This document shows, one piece after another, positions 48,750 through 60,954 of a DNA stretch of 64,000 bases. The translations under genes and the position numbers were made by a program. The notes under the pieces are model-generated. The model did no database searches, was not told the origin of the DNA, and saw only the letters and a program-made list of their open reading frames with translations. The stretch lies in assembly GCA_030247885.1 (NCBI GenBank), contig JAPDRO010000001.1, forward strand, positions 124,001 to 188,000, given 5' to 3'. The number at the start of each line of letters is the position of its first letter. Positions within the stretch are counted from its first letter, which is position 1. Origin of the DNA: Taxawa tesnikishii (nom. ined.) (Eukaryota > Ascomycota > Dothideomycetes > Dothideales).

Positions 48750-49787
48750 CTTCCATCCTCCCCTGCGAATCTTCCTACCCACGTGGTCCTTATCAGCGTC
48801 AAAGTAAAACTGGCGGTGTGATGGAATACCTGAATCCGACACTGTGGGCTGTACGCTCGCTTGGCGTCTGGTTACTCAGCCCCATGACGGGGAATACGAA
48901 TGCAAATGAAGAACTGCATAATCGACATGTCGGTTGGGAGAACACCTACCAAATCGCGAGGAACGGGAGAAGTGTTCGGCAGAATGGTCGACTAATTGCA
49001 CCTGAAGTATCCCTACAAGTGCGGTTGTCTGAGTAAGACTGATTAAGCCATTCACGTTCTCACGCCAGTTGGCAAGCCCATGGTGCAGAAAAGCTGCACT
49101 TGCATGGTTCGCATCGAGCGCACCCAAATCCCTGTTTGCCGGTCGCCGCGCGCTGCGTGCACGACTCGTACCTTGATGGAAGTGATCCGGGTCGCTGAAC
49201 AACAGAAAACACGGCGTCAGGTCCGGCTCTGCTGCTGCTCCTCGGCCCACGGTCTGCGGCGCCCGGCAGGGGTCGCCTCGACTGAGCTTCTCCACTGAAC
49301 ACTATGTTTGGCTTTAGCGGAACGTTACCTGTAGCTTCACTAGACCTGAGAGAGAAGCGAACAAGCTCGGTCGATATAACCTTGCAGAGCATTTTGCTTT
49401 GACTTTAGTCGGTTGAGTCTCTCCGTCTCTCCCGAGAAGATTGGTGTGAAAATTGCATGCGCAGTGCCTGCGTAATTCAATGGGCTCAGTTGAGGTAAGA
49501 ACATGCGCTTCTAGTCGGTACGTCGTCATAACTTTTCTGTATACATCATGCATACTGCATTGCATGTTTTTCTGATTTCATTGGGGTAGCTGCTCACTAC
49601 GCTCGTCCAAGGTAACAATCCTACCACAGGTAGGCAACTTCAACCCATGCGCCTGCCCACGGGCAGTGGTGCGCGCAGTCTCCACGCCTATGCGTCATTG
49701 CTACATGCCCAGGGATCGTGGTAGCGAAAGTGCTACAGTGCCTGTGTCGCTGCGACCGCACAATGCGGTTTTCAGGGATTTCCACAC

Positions 49788-51020
49788 CTAGTGCAGAAGG
49801 TGCAGGACTTTGATGAGGTCGCCTGTAACACCCATAGCGGTAACCTCACCGCCGGCGCTATTATCTCCGTCAGCCATCGTCGTTACAATGGAAGACAAAG
49901 GAATCGAGAACTTACCCTGCACCCTGGATAATCAATGGGTTGCTGCCGTATCGCTTGGTGTAGAAGCTTATGATGTTGTCGCTACCCTTCAGCGCGGCAA
50001 TGGGGTGACTGGCGTCAAACTTCTCCAAGCCAACCTTAACGTCCTGCTTCTCGACGTCGATGCTGCCCACAAACCTGACCACCTTGCCTTCCTTCGCTGC
50101 CTCCTGCTTCAGCTTCTCCGTCTCGTCATCGTACTGCGGCAACTTCTCCATGAACTCATCTCCACTGCTGCAGCTTTCCAGGTCCTTCGGGATCAGGCTC
50201 TGCACAGGGAAGCTTGTTGGACTCGCGACCTTGAGCCCCGCCAATCGCGCCAGAATTGTCAACTTCCTCGCAACGTCCAGTCCATTCAGGTCGTCGCGTG
50301 GATCTGGCTCCGTGTATCCCAGATCCTTTGCCTTCTTAACCTCGGCGCTGAACTTGCCGCCTCCGCCTCCGACTGGCATGAAGCTGTTGAACAGGAAGCT
50401 CATGGTGCCGGAGAATACACCCTCGATCTTGGTCACACTGTCACCCGTTTCCACCAGGTCCTTCAGTGTCGAGATGACAGGGAGACCAGCGCCTACCGTA
50501 CTCTCGTGGAACACGTAGCCGCCAGTACCGGTGCCATTCCCGGCTGCGTTGAACATGTCTTCCCACAGCTCGTACTTGTCGCTGAAGCCCTTCTTGTTCG
50601 GTGTGACGATGCTGATGCCCTTCTTCAAGAACAGTGGATATGCGTCTGCAACGGCATTCGCACTCGTGTTGTCGACCAGGATGACCTTCTCCGGCGCAGT
50701 CGCGAGCATGTTAGCCAGGTCTGTAGGCTGCAGCACCGGTTGCTTTGACTCGGCAAGTTCCTTTTCCCACGTGCTGAAGTTGAGCGGCCGGTAGTTTTCG
50801 CTAAAGAGCATGCGGTTGGAGCGCGAGACGAGGACCAGGGAGAGGTAGGTCGGTGGCTGCGCCTGCGAGAGACGCGTGCTAAGAGATTGGAGCTGGGTCA
50901 GGAAGTGCTTGCCCACGCCGCCAACACCTGGGGATACGTTAATAAGAAGCTCGAGGAGGGGCAGACCGTGTGAGAGAGCGTACCGACGACGGCCACGTAA
51001 ACTTGACGAGGGGTAGGCAT
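49788..51020 (-). CDS. hom6: Homoserine dehydrogenase
   Basis: Cytosolic NAD(P)H enzyme that reduces aspartate semialdehyde to homoserine, the branch point to threonine, isoleucine and methionine. Exons 50984-51020, 49916-50927, 49788-49857; introns 56 and 58 bp; 372 aa, close to yeast Hom6 (359). The first intron interrupts the Rossmann glycine motif, which after splicing is VVGVGGVGKHF. The enzyme signature runs from AKDLGYTEPDPR to DDLNGLDVARK, with the catalytic Asp and Lys in GLDVARK. STVGAGLPVI and IEGVFSGTMSFLFN are further conserved blocks. The last exon supplies GGEVTAMGVTGDLIKVL. The reading frame is intact. It is divergent from the CCDC174-like gene, starts 263 bp apart. Confidence 0.96.
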
Positions 51021-51283
51021 GCTGGTAGTATGTGTTCTGATCTGCTGTAATCTCTGTATAGATCGCTGCATTCAATGGCTCAGAGATGGAGGAAAATGGA
51101 GTTTCGGAGGGTGAGTCTTGCTGAATATTTCGTCGGATGGAAGTGCGGGGCAGCTGGATGGACCTGCAGCGGGAGATCGTCGTCATCGCGCATGTGAAAC
51201 AGACACAGAACACGACCAAGACACGAACTTCAGTCCTCCTCCTCCATCACCGTTCCATCCGCTCACAATTCCACTTTGCAACC
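51021..51283. promoter_or_regulatory. Shared promoter of HOM6 and CCDC174-like gene
   Basis: 263 bp between divergent start codons. TGAGTCT at 51112-51118, about 92 bp upstream of HOM6, is one base off the Gcn4/CpcA general amino-acid control site TGASTCA, which would suit an amino-acid biosynthesis gene. This is a weak match. Confidence 0.4.
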
Positions 51284-52341
51284 ATGACATCGAAAGATCC
51301 GAACGCGCCTCTTTACGGCGTCCCTCGCCCGGCGAAAAAGGCGACCGGACGCGAGATCTCATCGTCAAACAACCTCGCCTTCACGTCGCAACTCTCTTCA
51401 CTCATCTCCTCCAGCCGGTCTACCGCTAGCAACACTGCGCGAGCCTCTGCCGGTCGCAGTCGCTCAAAGAAAGAGGATATATTCACTACACACAACCGCA
51501 ACAGCAAAAACGCGCACTCAAGGACCTAGACCCGGACAACATCTCCTTTGACCAGAAACACAGCACCGCAGGCGAGGCGCTCGACGAGGCAATATGGCAT
51601 CGTAGCAAGAGGAAGATGGAAGAGAAAGCACGGCTATATGCAGCGATGAAGCGAGGCGACGTCGAGGATAGCGAAGAGCGACACATGGTCGACTTTGACC
51701 GGAAATGGGCCGAAGCACGGGACAAGGGCGAGAAGGGCGATGAAGACAGCTCAAGCGACGAGGGTGTAGAAGAAGAAGAGAAGGTGGAGTACGTCGACGA
51801 GTTCGGACGCACAAGGACGGGCACACGTGCAGAAGCAGCGAGGGAGAAGCGGCGCCAGATGCTGGTGCAAGAGGATGACGGCAATCGTGCGCGGCCTGCA
51901 GCACCCAGCAATATCATCTACGGCGACACCGTACAGAGCTCGGCGTTCAATCCAGATGAGCCCGTTGCAGCAGCCATGGCTGCATTGGCGGCGAAGCGCG
52001 ATCGGTCAGCTACGCCACCTCCGGCCGCGCATTTCGATGCCAGCAAAGAGATCAGAAGCAAAGGCGTCGGCTTCATGCAGTTCAGCGCCGACGGGGAGGA
52101 GCGCAAGGCGCAGATGGAGAACCTGGAAAGGGAAAGGAAGGAGACGGAGCGGAAGAGGGCGGAGCGGGATAAGAGGGTGCAGGAGCGGAAGGAGGAGGTC
52201 GAGAGGAGGAGAAAGGAGCTCAGGGAGAAAAGGGGCAAGAGGAAAGCTGACGAGTTTCTGGAAGGCCTAGGGATGGAGTTAGGGGCTAGCATGGCGGGAC
52301 GGCGTGAGGACAATGCTGGAGAGGAAAGTCAGGGGCGATGA
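51284..52341 (+). CDS. CCDC174-like coiled-coil protein (DUF4078 family)
   Basis: Probable nuclear protein of the CCDC174 family, which in animals is linked to the exon junction/splicing machinery; the fungal role is unproven. The ATG at 51284 begins MTSKDPNAPLYGVPRPAKK. Conserved parts are NNLAFTSQLSSLISS, KKEDIFTTHNRNSK, KRALKDLDPDN, ALDEAIWHRSKRKMEEKARL, YAAMKRGDVEDSEE and VDFDRKWAEAR, then YVDEFGRTRTGTR and a highly charged C-terminal coiled coil (QERKEEVERRRKELREKRGK). About 352 aa. The frame changes in the A5 run 51506-51510; one more A gives NSKKRALKDL without a break. No splice pair fits, so this looks like a dropped base rather than a real mutation. Confidence 0.82.
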
Positions 52342-52994
52342 TGGAACGTGATTTCTTTCTATAATGTGCCTAGCGAGATATACCCATGAGCGTTTTTTTC
52401 CTCTTACAACACCATTCCTTGCTTTCCCTGTCGTGTTACACCTTTAGGTTGCGGTAGTAAAGCCTACCGCGAACACAAACACAGAAAGTGCAGTCGGCTC
52501 ATGTAAGAAGCTGCTGCTTCTCAAAAGACACGCCCTTCTGGACTCCTGCGCGCTCATCTACAGTATCAGACCAATTTGATAGTCGTTCGACTGGAAAAAG
52601 GAGGACAGAACGAAGTTTGTACGGATCTCCCTTCCCAATCCTGTCGTCCCTTCTACTTTTTGACTACCTATTGCGAAACGCTTCGAGGAGGCCAACTGTA
52701 GTGTAGCTGCTCAATACTTGGTGCTATACAACAAGGTATGCGTCGGAGTCAAAACCTTAGCCTCAATCCTCAGCTCTCCATCTACATCTCTCGCTTTGTT
52801 TCTCACTCACTCTCTCTAATCTTTCACTGTGGCCAATTGCTTCACCCCTGACTTTGTTCGGAATTTCATCCTATGATGAAGGATTCTCCAAGGCGTAAGT
52901 TTTTCTGAGTATTTCTCTTCAGCACTCCATATCTAGCGTATCAACGACCCCATCACCAAACCGCTCCATCGTTCCGTCTCCCCAGCCACCGCCT
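52342..52994. other. Convergent 3' intergenic
   Basis: About 650 bp between the CCDC174-like stop and the YPP1 stop. Pyrimidine-rich near 52,780-52,830 (CTCTCTAATC-like). No gene supported. Confidence 0.45.
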
Positions 52995-55900
52995 CTACCC
53001 CGTCCAACCCTTCCCCGGCACACATGACCAATGCCGTACCGGTCTCGCGTCCTCCAACTCCACAACCCACCACAACACCTCCTTCGCCTTGTCGATCTGC
53101 CCACTCAACTCGTGCGCGCGTGAAAGGGCGAACCACGCTTCTGAATTATCCCACCCGCTCGGCGTGCCGAGTTTGGTGAGGGTCGACAGCAGCATGTAGG
53201 CCCTATCGCGGGCGGCGAGGCGGTTGAGAAGAGCTGGGGAGGGATCTTCGTGAGATGAGGTGCGCTGTTTTGGCGCTTTGGCGGGCATGTTTGGTGCGGC
53301 GGGTTCGGGTGGGGTTTTTCTTCGTAGATGTCGAGGAGGATGGCGGAGATGCCGACGATGCCGTCGGGATGGTCTGGGAAATGGGACAGGGATTGCTCGA
53401 AACTGGAGAGCGCATCGTGGGAGAGTCCTTGGGCTGCTGCGATCTTTCCGCGCTAAAACCATTCGTCAGTCTCTGCGTTGTGCGTTGTAGAAGGCTGCGT
53501 CTGGGTGGTCGTGCAACGTACCTCCGCCCAATAGTCTCCCCACAGGGCACTGACGCTCTTGCCGCCTCCCCATCCTCGCTCATCGAACGCCCGAGCGCTT
53601 GAGCCCTCCCGCGCGACTTCGACCTCAAAGCCTTCGATCAGTTTTACTGCTTCATCGGCTGCTGCCCTTGCGTCGTCAAAGAGTTCTGCCCTTGTGTACA
53701 AGCCGGCAATGTACAACCAAATATCAATTAACAGGGAGACACTATGCCTTCTTTGACGAGCGGTAGGGAATTTCGGTCCCGGATTGTAAGATTTAGCGGC
53801 AGGATGCGGTGCAGGTAGCCTCAAGTCTTGCTGCGGTGGCTGTACATGCTGGCCTACTGGCGGCGGTTGTTTGTTGCGCTCCATATTATGAGCGATGGGT
53901 CGCAAGGCTTGTTCTGGGCCAGAAACAGTCTTTTCGCTGAGGGACGTCGTGATAGCACCGCTGTGACCGGATGTTGTATTGGTCTGATGTGATCCGTCTT
54001 TCGGCGGTACAAGAGGCGCTTGAGTCCGATCTTGGTTGAGGTTGCCCGCATGATGTCCTCTGAGTTTGAAAGGCATGTGGTGTTTGTGGTGCTTGCCGTG
54101 CTCTCCTTCGGTAGTCATTTCGCCGTTGCTCCCGACCATTGTATCCTGAGCCATGCTCGAACCAGGCTTTGGCCTGCCTAGGATGCTCCCACTGATGCTT
54201 TTCAAGGTTCCGCCGGGCTTGGATGGCTGCAGTGTTGCTGTTGCGTTCGCGGTCGTTGATGACGATTCTACTGCAGGTCGGCCAACGTTGGGGTCACCGA
54301 ACAGATGAGCATAAAGCTCCAATAGTTCCGAGGTCGCATCAACGGCGGCTGCTGGACTCTCAACCGTCTCCAGTAATGCTAGTTGCGTTATTTTGATCTG
54401 GATGATGCCCTCTTTCTCGAAGCCCTCCATCTGGTCAACCAAGGAATGTGAAACCACACCAGCTAGTCCGTCGTCCGGGCTGCCGTCAGGGATGCGAATC
54501 CTTCTATCTGCTCAAACGCGGCTTCGCACATCTTAACAGCGGTATCAAACTCTCCCTAGCCGTAAGAAGCAGCGTGAGCAAGTGCCACAAGGGAAGACCT
54601 CTCCGCTCCCTGTCGAATCGGTTAGACTGGTATACGTTGGTCGGAGCGACTGTATCTGAAGTCCCTTCAAAGTTGGAATCCTGCTGCTTCTGAGGTGGCG
54701 CAGCTAGTGCAGCCTTCAAGACCTGGATCGCAGCCGGCACATCTTGAGTTTCTGCAAGAACCAGCGCAAGCGACAGTGCTGTGTCCAGATCGCCCGCCCC
54801 TTCTGGAGCAATCGCTGCCGCTCTGCGTAATGATTTGAGTGCTTTTATTTGGAGCTCCGACCTCTCGGACGGCTCGTACGTCAGGCGGGCCCAGTTGGCT
54901 TGACTCTGTCCGATACCTTGATAGGCTGCAGATAGAGCTTCGGGTGAAACAGATGCTTCCGTTGACTGGAGAGAACCAACCGTACCAGAAGAGCTAGGCC
55001 GCTGCTGTTGAAGCCATGTCGCAACTTTCTTACCCACATCCAATGCCTTCTCGCCTTCCGTCCGAGATCCGTACAGACATAGAAGTTTGATCGCCTGTGC
55101 AGCGGTTAAGAGAACGATGTCGTCGGTATCGAGTCCAAGTTCATGCTCTCCGGTCTTCTCAGCTCTCGCTTTACCCTTGCCAACGATCTCTGTGTATGAG
55201 TCGAATGCCTTCATTGCCAGGTCAAACTCCGCTAGAGACGCATGTACGGTAAACAAATGGCGGAGGATAGGAGTCGAATGGAACGTCTTCATCGCCGCTC
55301 GGTAAAGGATCTGCAATGTTAGTTCCTATCCTTTGCTTGTCGAGTGATGAGGCAGCCTACATCAAGAACACCGCGGCCGACAGCTTCCTTGCCGCCAGCT
55401 CCAAGGTCCATGTCATGCCAACTTGGACCACACATCGTCTTCCAATTGGTAACAACCTGCTGGACCCAGTTTTCGACTTCTTCGTTTGATTGGCTGGCCT
55501 TCGGGAAACGAGTTTCCTGTAATAAAAGTGTCTCGTACGTCGTCTCAACCCGCTTCAGGTCTGTCCGCAACTGTACTCTGGATCTTGTCAAATCGTCGTC
55601 AGAGACGTCGGAGGAGTGTTGCCTGAGCGGCGAGCCAGGTGGAACAGGGTACAAGAGATCGCTCGCCAGTATGGCCGAAAGTAATTGATAGTAGTCTCCC
55701 CATACTTGGCGCCGGGGAATGTCACCTTGCACATCCGTGGTGGCGCTTCCAGATGTCCCTTTCCCAGGTATTTGTTCCCAGTGGTGAGCCCAAGTTTGGA
55801 AAGAACCAAGTGCGAGATCTGCCTCTCTCAGGGTAGGAGGGGTTTCGTACTGCATGTTGAGGAAGCATGACCGCGCAAGAAGACGCTCCGTCCATATGCG

Positions 55901-56523
55901 GTATTCGGCAGAACTGGTCACATCTCTGGGAGTATCCCTGATCAACTGTAGCGCTGCCTCGTATTCTTCTCCAGCAACCCTTGGCGACAGGAGCTTTTCC
56001 AACGCAAAGCCGACGAAGTATCTGCTTTTGATCATGCACACGCGTGTCCATGGTGATAGGCCGGTCTGAGACCTGGCGAACTGCGCGGCCTGCGGACCCC
56101 ATGTCTCGAAATTAAGTCCTTCAACAACGGCTTTCCACTCGCTCCGGAGGAAGTATATGTGATGCAAGCATACCGTAGCTTGAAAAGCGTCCTCGAGGTA
56201 TAGCTTCTCTTGATCAATGGCCTGTACCAGTTTAGGTGTCACATCCAGCAGACCGGAATTTGAGATGGTAGAAGATGCCGAGGTCGGACGTTGTTTGGAC
56301 GCGGCGGCTATGTGAGCTTCGGAGGACGCAGTGAGAGTGAGGCCTGGGGGTGAATTTTTCAGTCGTAACTCATGCTGGAAGAGGTCATTGTAGCGGTACA
56401 TTTTCGGTGCGGCGCATGCTTGTCGACCTTGCGCACAAGCTCGGGTATCTCATGCCAGTTTCCGCTGAGACGGGCGCTGTTGAGAAGGCCGATATAGCGG
56501 ACCGCCTTCTCTGTTTCGTGTGC
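52995..56523 (-). CDS. ypp1: YPP1/TTC7-like TPR scaffold of PI4-kinase
   Basis: Plasma-membrane scaffold that anchors the Stt4-type phosphatidylinositol 4-kinase with Efr3. Exons: 56400-56523, 55361-56343, 53522-55310, 52995-53452 (introns 56, 50, 69 bp), about 1,118 aa plus a short first exon I could not place. Family landmarks: NWHEIPELVRKVDKHAPHRK joined by splicing to CLTLTASSEAHI, then WTRVCMIKSRYFVGFALEKL, QVWGDYYQLLSAIL, SQANWARLTYEPSERSELQ, LALVLAETQDVPAAI, SLVDQMEGFEKEGIIQIK, SALWGDYWAERGKIA, and the C-terminus WFALSRAHELSGQIDKAKEV with RPVRHW. A His/Pro/Gly-rich disordered insert lies at about 53,750-54,250. Three one-base gaps (54554-54556, 54489-54491, 53311-53319), all at homopolymers, interrupt the frame. 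Confidence 0.87.
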
Positions 56524-56968
56524 CTGCAACAAGTCAGTCTAGGCAAGGGAAGTATGATGCTTGTCTGTTGGGCAGTCGCTGACGCTCATTCTTTGGTGTG
56601 TAACCGGCGACCCTCAATGCATGCTTCGCAATCTTCGTCACGGCAGGGCATGGAAGCGGCGCTGTTATGGCGGACGACGTACAAGAGATACACACGATAA
56701 ACAGAGACAGAAAGTACAGCTGCCGAATCCGGCAGGGACAGTGACAGTGACAGTGACAGCGGCAGCGGCAGCGACAGTGACGCGGGTGCGAAATGCGGAG
56801 GCGCATAATTCTGCATAAAGCTGTACAGGGCTTTCCACGTGAAAATTTCCGGTAGAGTAGATAGACATCGTTCCACGACCACAACCTGTGTGTCTTTCCG
56901 GAGCGCGAGCGAGACAAAACATTATAACATTACGAAAGTGGACTGTCTTCTGCAGCTGACCGTCTGGA
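56524..56968. promoter_or_regulatory. Divergent YPP1 / RIX1 upstream region
   Basis: About 445 bp. It should contain the short first coding exon of YPP1 (-), for which several ATGs exist but none gives a convincing donor. It also holds a GACAGT microsatellite at about 56735-56779. Confidence 0.45.
56735..56779. repeat. GACAGT/GGCAGC hexanucleotide repeat
   Basis: About seven hexamers in a row, GACAGT and the variants GACAGC and GGCAGC, between two divergent genes, probably in the YPP1 5' leader or promoter. Confidence 0.85.
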
Positions 56969-59453
56969 ATGGCACCTCAATCTTCACCAGGCGCGCTGTC
57001 AGCCCTCCGAGCAGCATCCTTTCGCCTCTACTCCACGCCTACCGCGGAGCTGCCCCACGCGGTCCCCTATATCGCTCAATCGCTTGCCGCCTGTAAGGAC
57101 CTACTCTCCGACCCGGAATCTCTGAATCAAAAAGACGGCGATGTAGCCGTCATCCTGCATCGCTACCAGACACAACTTTCGACCCTTCTCCAGGACCGCA
57201 CTGCTGACGGACGATGGGCGGCTGTGGTATTGGTCAAGGCCACCATTGAAGCTGGCGGCTGGGCGACTTTGAGCAAAAGTCTTGCATGGGTTCGAGGCCT
57301 TCTCGGTATCCTGAAGAAGCCGGATCCATCCACAACCAAATGCCTTTGTATCATCACTCTGACACGGATCTTTATGCTCACATGGGACTATCCTACTCTC
57401 ATCCGCGAAATAACTACACCATCGCTCCCAGCTTTCATCACCATCTGTCTCAACAACATGGCGGGAAGACTTAATGCGGCAGACGAGTATCACGCCACGC
57501 TAGAGAGTTTTACGCGGTTGCTGCCTCGCCATCCTACCATCTTCCGCAACCACCAGAATCAGATCACGGCCACGCTTTCGACTTTGATGGCTGGTTCGAC
57601 TTCGCCTACGTCCAAGCAGGCCTACAACTCTCCCAGGACTCAGGATCTGGCCCAGCGGCTTTTTGTTCTGATACCCCAGTGCGAGCCAAAACAAGGCGCG
57701 GGTCCGAAGTGGGAACACAATTTCATGTCAGTGCTAAACGATTGCCACAAGCATGCGAACAGAGCACTCGTCAGTGTCACGGAAGATTGGCAATCTGTTA
57801 CCGGTCACGCCCCAGGCAAAACCGGGGACCGAAAAGAACATGAAAAAGCACAGCAAGATTCGCGAGCCTCCCGGCGTCTGGCATTCGACTTTGTCTATGC
57901 AGGCAGTGAAATCCTCACTAATGACTTGCGCTTGCTCAGGAGCCACATTATGACCGAGACTTCTACTCCCGTCAGTTTTCCCCTGGGGCCTCTTGCTGAC
58001 CTCTTGACCCGCATTTTCTCGGTCGTGGCATCTTCAGATGCAGCCAAAAGCTCGATCAGATTCAATCAAGATGCTAGCCGAGAGGAGCGAGATGCTCTGG
58101 TAGAAGTTCTGCCGGTCATACATGTCGCAGCCCTGGAGCTCCTATACAGTGTCTTGGAACGCTTCAGCCGTGCTATTGTGTCCACGGCGCAGACGTTCCT
58201 CGATCAGATCATTTGGGTGTTCCGAGCGGAGTTGAGCAACGTTCACATCCGAGCAAGCGTATATCGCGTCACGCAGAAGCTGACTAACCTCGTTGGCCCG
58301 TCTTTCACGAAGGAAGTGGTAGCGTCGTTGAGTCCTGTAATTAAAGCGTGTTGCAACGATCTTCTTGCTGGTGACGGCCAACAGCAGCAGCAACAGCGTA
58401 CTAACGAAGGGAAGTCAGGCAGCATGAAGACTGGCCAGACAATAGCCAATGCGGATGCGTTCTTGAGTACTCGGGCTACTCCTTTGACTACGAAGACGGC
58501 CTACGTAGGGTTGCACCAAGCTGCCCTCGCACTTTTGCCTGTGCTCTTTCTGGTATTCCCACAAAGCACATTACTAAAGCCAACCGTACGCAAATGGACC
58601 GCACAGCCGTCTTAACGCAACACAAGGAGGCTCTGATTGCCGCAGTGCTCAATCCCCCTGCCAGGCAAGGTTCGACCAGCCAGGGAAGCAGTCTACTTCC
58701 ATTCTTAGCCCGCCAGTTTCCACAGAACGCTGCCGTCGAGTCTCTGCTCCGTCCTCGCATGCCTGTCTTGCAAACCGGCAGGAAAGGCACGCTCGGTTCA
58801 GCTCCACCCGACGAGGAAGAAGAGGAGGAGGTGGATGAGCCTGAGCAAGACATCCAGATGCAGGACCATTCCCCGCCGCCACGTGAGCACACTCATGCGG
58901 GCGAGTCGACAGAAGACGTCTCGCACATGGAGCAAGGCCTGATCGACGCAGCGCTCGCAAGTTATCTATCCACGCACCCAGAAGCGCGTCGATCAAGGGA
59001 CGCCGTCGATGGGCCGGACTCGCTCGTCGATCCGAGGAGAGTAAGCCCCGAGCAACAGCACGCCCACGCAGTAGCCGGGCGAGAGAGGCAGGCCCAGGAA
59101 GGTTCCAGCAGAGGTTCCTCAAAAGACCGCACCCTGAAGGACCACCTGCTTCTTCACCCAAACGGCAGAGGGCGAGTCCTGTCGTGCAGTCAATGCTATC
59201 TTCTAAGGCAGAGGATCTCCCTGGCCAGTCAGCGGTAGAAGGAGCACAGGGGACGGTGACGCAGCCGAAGAAAGATGAGGATATGCCGTCCGCTGCGACA
59301 ATTCCTTCTGGACCTGCTGCGAGCGCTGCTGGAGATCCGAGGTCGCAGGAGGAGGACGGTAGCGAGGGCGACGATTTTATCATTCCTCAAATACATATGG
59401 GTGATGATAGTGAGGACGAGGACGAGGATGATGATGAGGAAGAGAGGGACTAG
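56969..59453 (+). CDS. rix1: Pre-rRNA processing protein RIX1
   Basis: Component of the Rix1-Ipi1-Ipi3 complex that works on ITS2 processing and late pre-60S maturation in nucleolus and nucleoplasm. One exon, about 828 aa. The N-terminal RIX1 domain is helical: LSTLLQDRTADGRWAAVVLV, WVRGLLGIL, ITLTRIFMLTWDYPTLIREI, LPAFITICLNN, and so on to about residue 530. It continues with QHKEALIAAVLNPPARQG, FLARQFP and LLRPRMPVLQTGRKG, typical of the family. The C-terminus is acidic (DDSEDEDEDDDEEERD). The frame shifts by one base twice: near the AAA at 58592-58594 (within LLKPTVR-K-MDRTAVL) and near 59091-59102. Both are mended by one added base, with no plausible introns, so I read this as assembly error in a working gene. 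Confidence 0.86.
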
Positions 59454-60954
59454 GATGCTAGTATGTAAGGTCATTCTGTATCATGACTGTTGTTCACTTC
59501 GCACAACCACATGTGCAGCTGCAACGCACTTGCGATATTTCTTTTCAGACGTCCATGGTGCACACTATTCTTGCATCGCAGACCAATACGTCGTGTTGTT
59601 CACGGGAGAAGTTTCTACAGAGTTCTACTTCGTTTCGGATAGTGCAGAAGCAAGCGGATGGTGGCGCTTAGAGCGGCACAGCACCTCTGCTCACCAGCTA
59701 TACCTTCCCCCGTTACCGTGTCAGCGTGTCAACTTGGAAGACTTTCCATTTCATCCAATCGAAGGCACTGCTTCATTGCGCAGCAGCAGTCTTTACGTCT
59801 GCAAAAGCAACGAGTGTTGAGAACCACTCAACTCGGAGTTACGCACACACCCGCCCAGCTTTACATATAGTTCACCCTGCCAACCGACAAATCGACAGTC
59901 CCATACCGAATTCAAGTGCGTGCTCAGTTTTCGTTCACTCCTGGCCAACATCAGACCCATGCCGTGCTCGGCGCCGCTATCCTACGTTACGCTCAGCGAA
60001 GCAGCTTCGCGGACGGTTGTCGAGAAAGACGAACATGTTCGCCATCAGCATCTCCGTCGCAACCGCTTGCCTCGTCTCTTTCACAGTTCCCTATCTCGTC
60101 GAGACTGGTCTATGCCAACTTGGGCGCAAAGGTCGGATACAAACCCGCCATAGCACTTCGAAACATCCTCTACCACATCAGAGATCGTCACCGCGAGGAC
60201 GGACCTCGGTTCCTCTTGCATTGCTACTGCCGTAACGCATACGCGTATCGCCATTTCCTAAATAACCAAGTTAGGGGCGTAAAGAAGTAGATGGGAACGG
60301 GGTTCCTTGATGTAACTTTCGGAGGGCACTATATGCGAGCTTTCCGTTAGTATGCATACCCCAATCTTGTTCTCACTGAACGATAATAAGACGCTGCTGC
60401 ACTGACCGAGCGTTTCCGGAGGACAGTAGCTGCGAGAGAGTATTAGGCACGACAATGGGAAACGCGACCGAGCAATCACTCGATCCCCTGCCGGGTTTCG
60501 AGAGAAAGCATCAAAACCTATCATCACTCTTCTACACGCACTCCCACTCGGCTCTCACGCTACTTTTTCTTCACACCCCTTCTCCACACATTCGCATCGA
60601 GTCATCAACATCTCGGCAAGCGGGCAAAAGTAGCTGAATATAGTGCTATGTACACGCCGCTCGCAAACCATATACATATATGTATATATCAAAAGATCCG
60701 GCATCGCCTGGGCCTCTCCGTCAAAGATTTCTATATACAAAATCAACGCCTATCTGCCACCCTAGCCCGGTTATCCTACGACAATGGTATAGTATGTGTC
60801 TCCAAAAAAAACTTTCCATAAAGCGCCAGAAATACCCAAAAAGGAAAAGAAAGAAAAAAGAGAAAAGAACTGACTGGCCAACCCTCCAACCCTCCTTAAG
60901 CTATCTGCAATCCTACGGTATCTGCAATCTCTCCTCAATCCGGCTCGTCGGTCA
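59454..60954. other. Intergenic with transporter relic
   Basis: About 1.5 kb between convergent RIX1 and the PH-LRR gene. Apart from the transporter fragment at 59955-60150 I see no gene; A-rich runs (AAAAAGGAAAAGAAAG) near 60,840 and an ATATACATATATGTATAT palindrome near 60,670 are 3' UTR-like. Confidence 0.5.
59955..60150 (+). pseudogene. MFS sugar-transporter fragment
   Basis: Three short + strand pieces in different frames match consecutive parts of a fungal MFS sugar permease: APLSYVTLSEAASRTVVEKD (about 59970-60030), FAISISVATACLVSFTVPYL (from ATG 60035), and YANLGAKVGY (about 60110-60140), equal to transmembrane helices 9-11 in order. There is nothing before or after to make a transporter of about 500 aa. 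So this is a decayed remnant of a deleted gene. Dinucleotides look normal, so decay was not by RIP. Confidence 0.6.

Larger units (their letters stand above)
47220..49787. other. Gene-poor stretch
   Basis: About 2.6 kb between the small Ser-rich gene and HOM6. Apart from the doubtful ORF at 48366-48749 I see only short unsupported frames. GC content and dinucleotides look normal, so this is not RIPed. No tRNA or other RNA gene recognised by eye. Confidence 0.5.

Noticed and set aside
46330-50000. tRNA genes in the gap regions
   Set aside because: I looked for A/B-box-like sequence (GGTTCGANTCC) and cloverleaf pairs and found none convincing; a tRNAscan run would settle it.
49810-50748. 312-codon ORF on the + strand
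   Set aside because: It is antisense to HOM6 and has no recognisable domain.
53463-54457. A separate gene starting at 54457
   Set aside because: Its sequence (SLVDQMEGFEKEG onward) continues the YPP1 family alignment of the upstream frame; the break is a one-base slip.
59275-59820. 181-codon + strand ORF after RIX1
   Set aside because: It begins inside RIX1 in a wrong frame and continues into 3' sequence; no domain seen.
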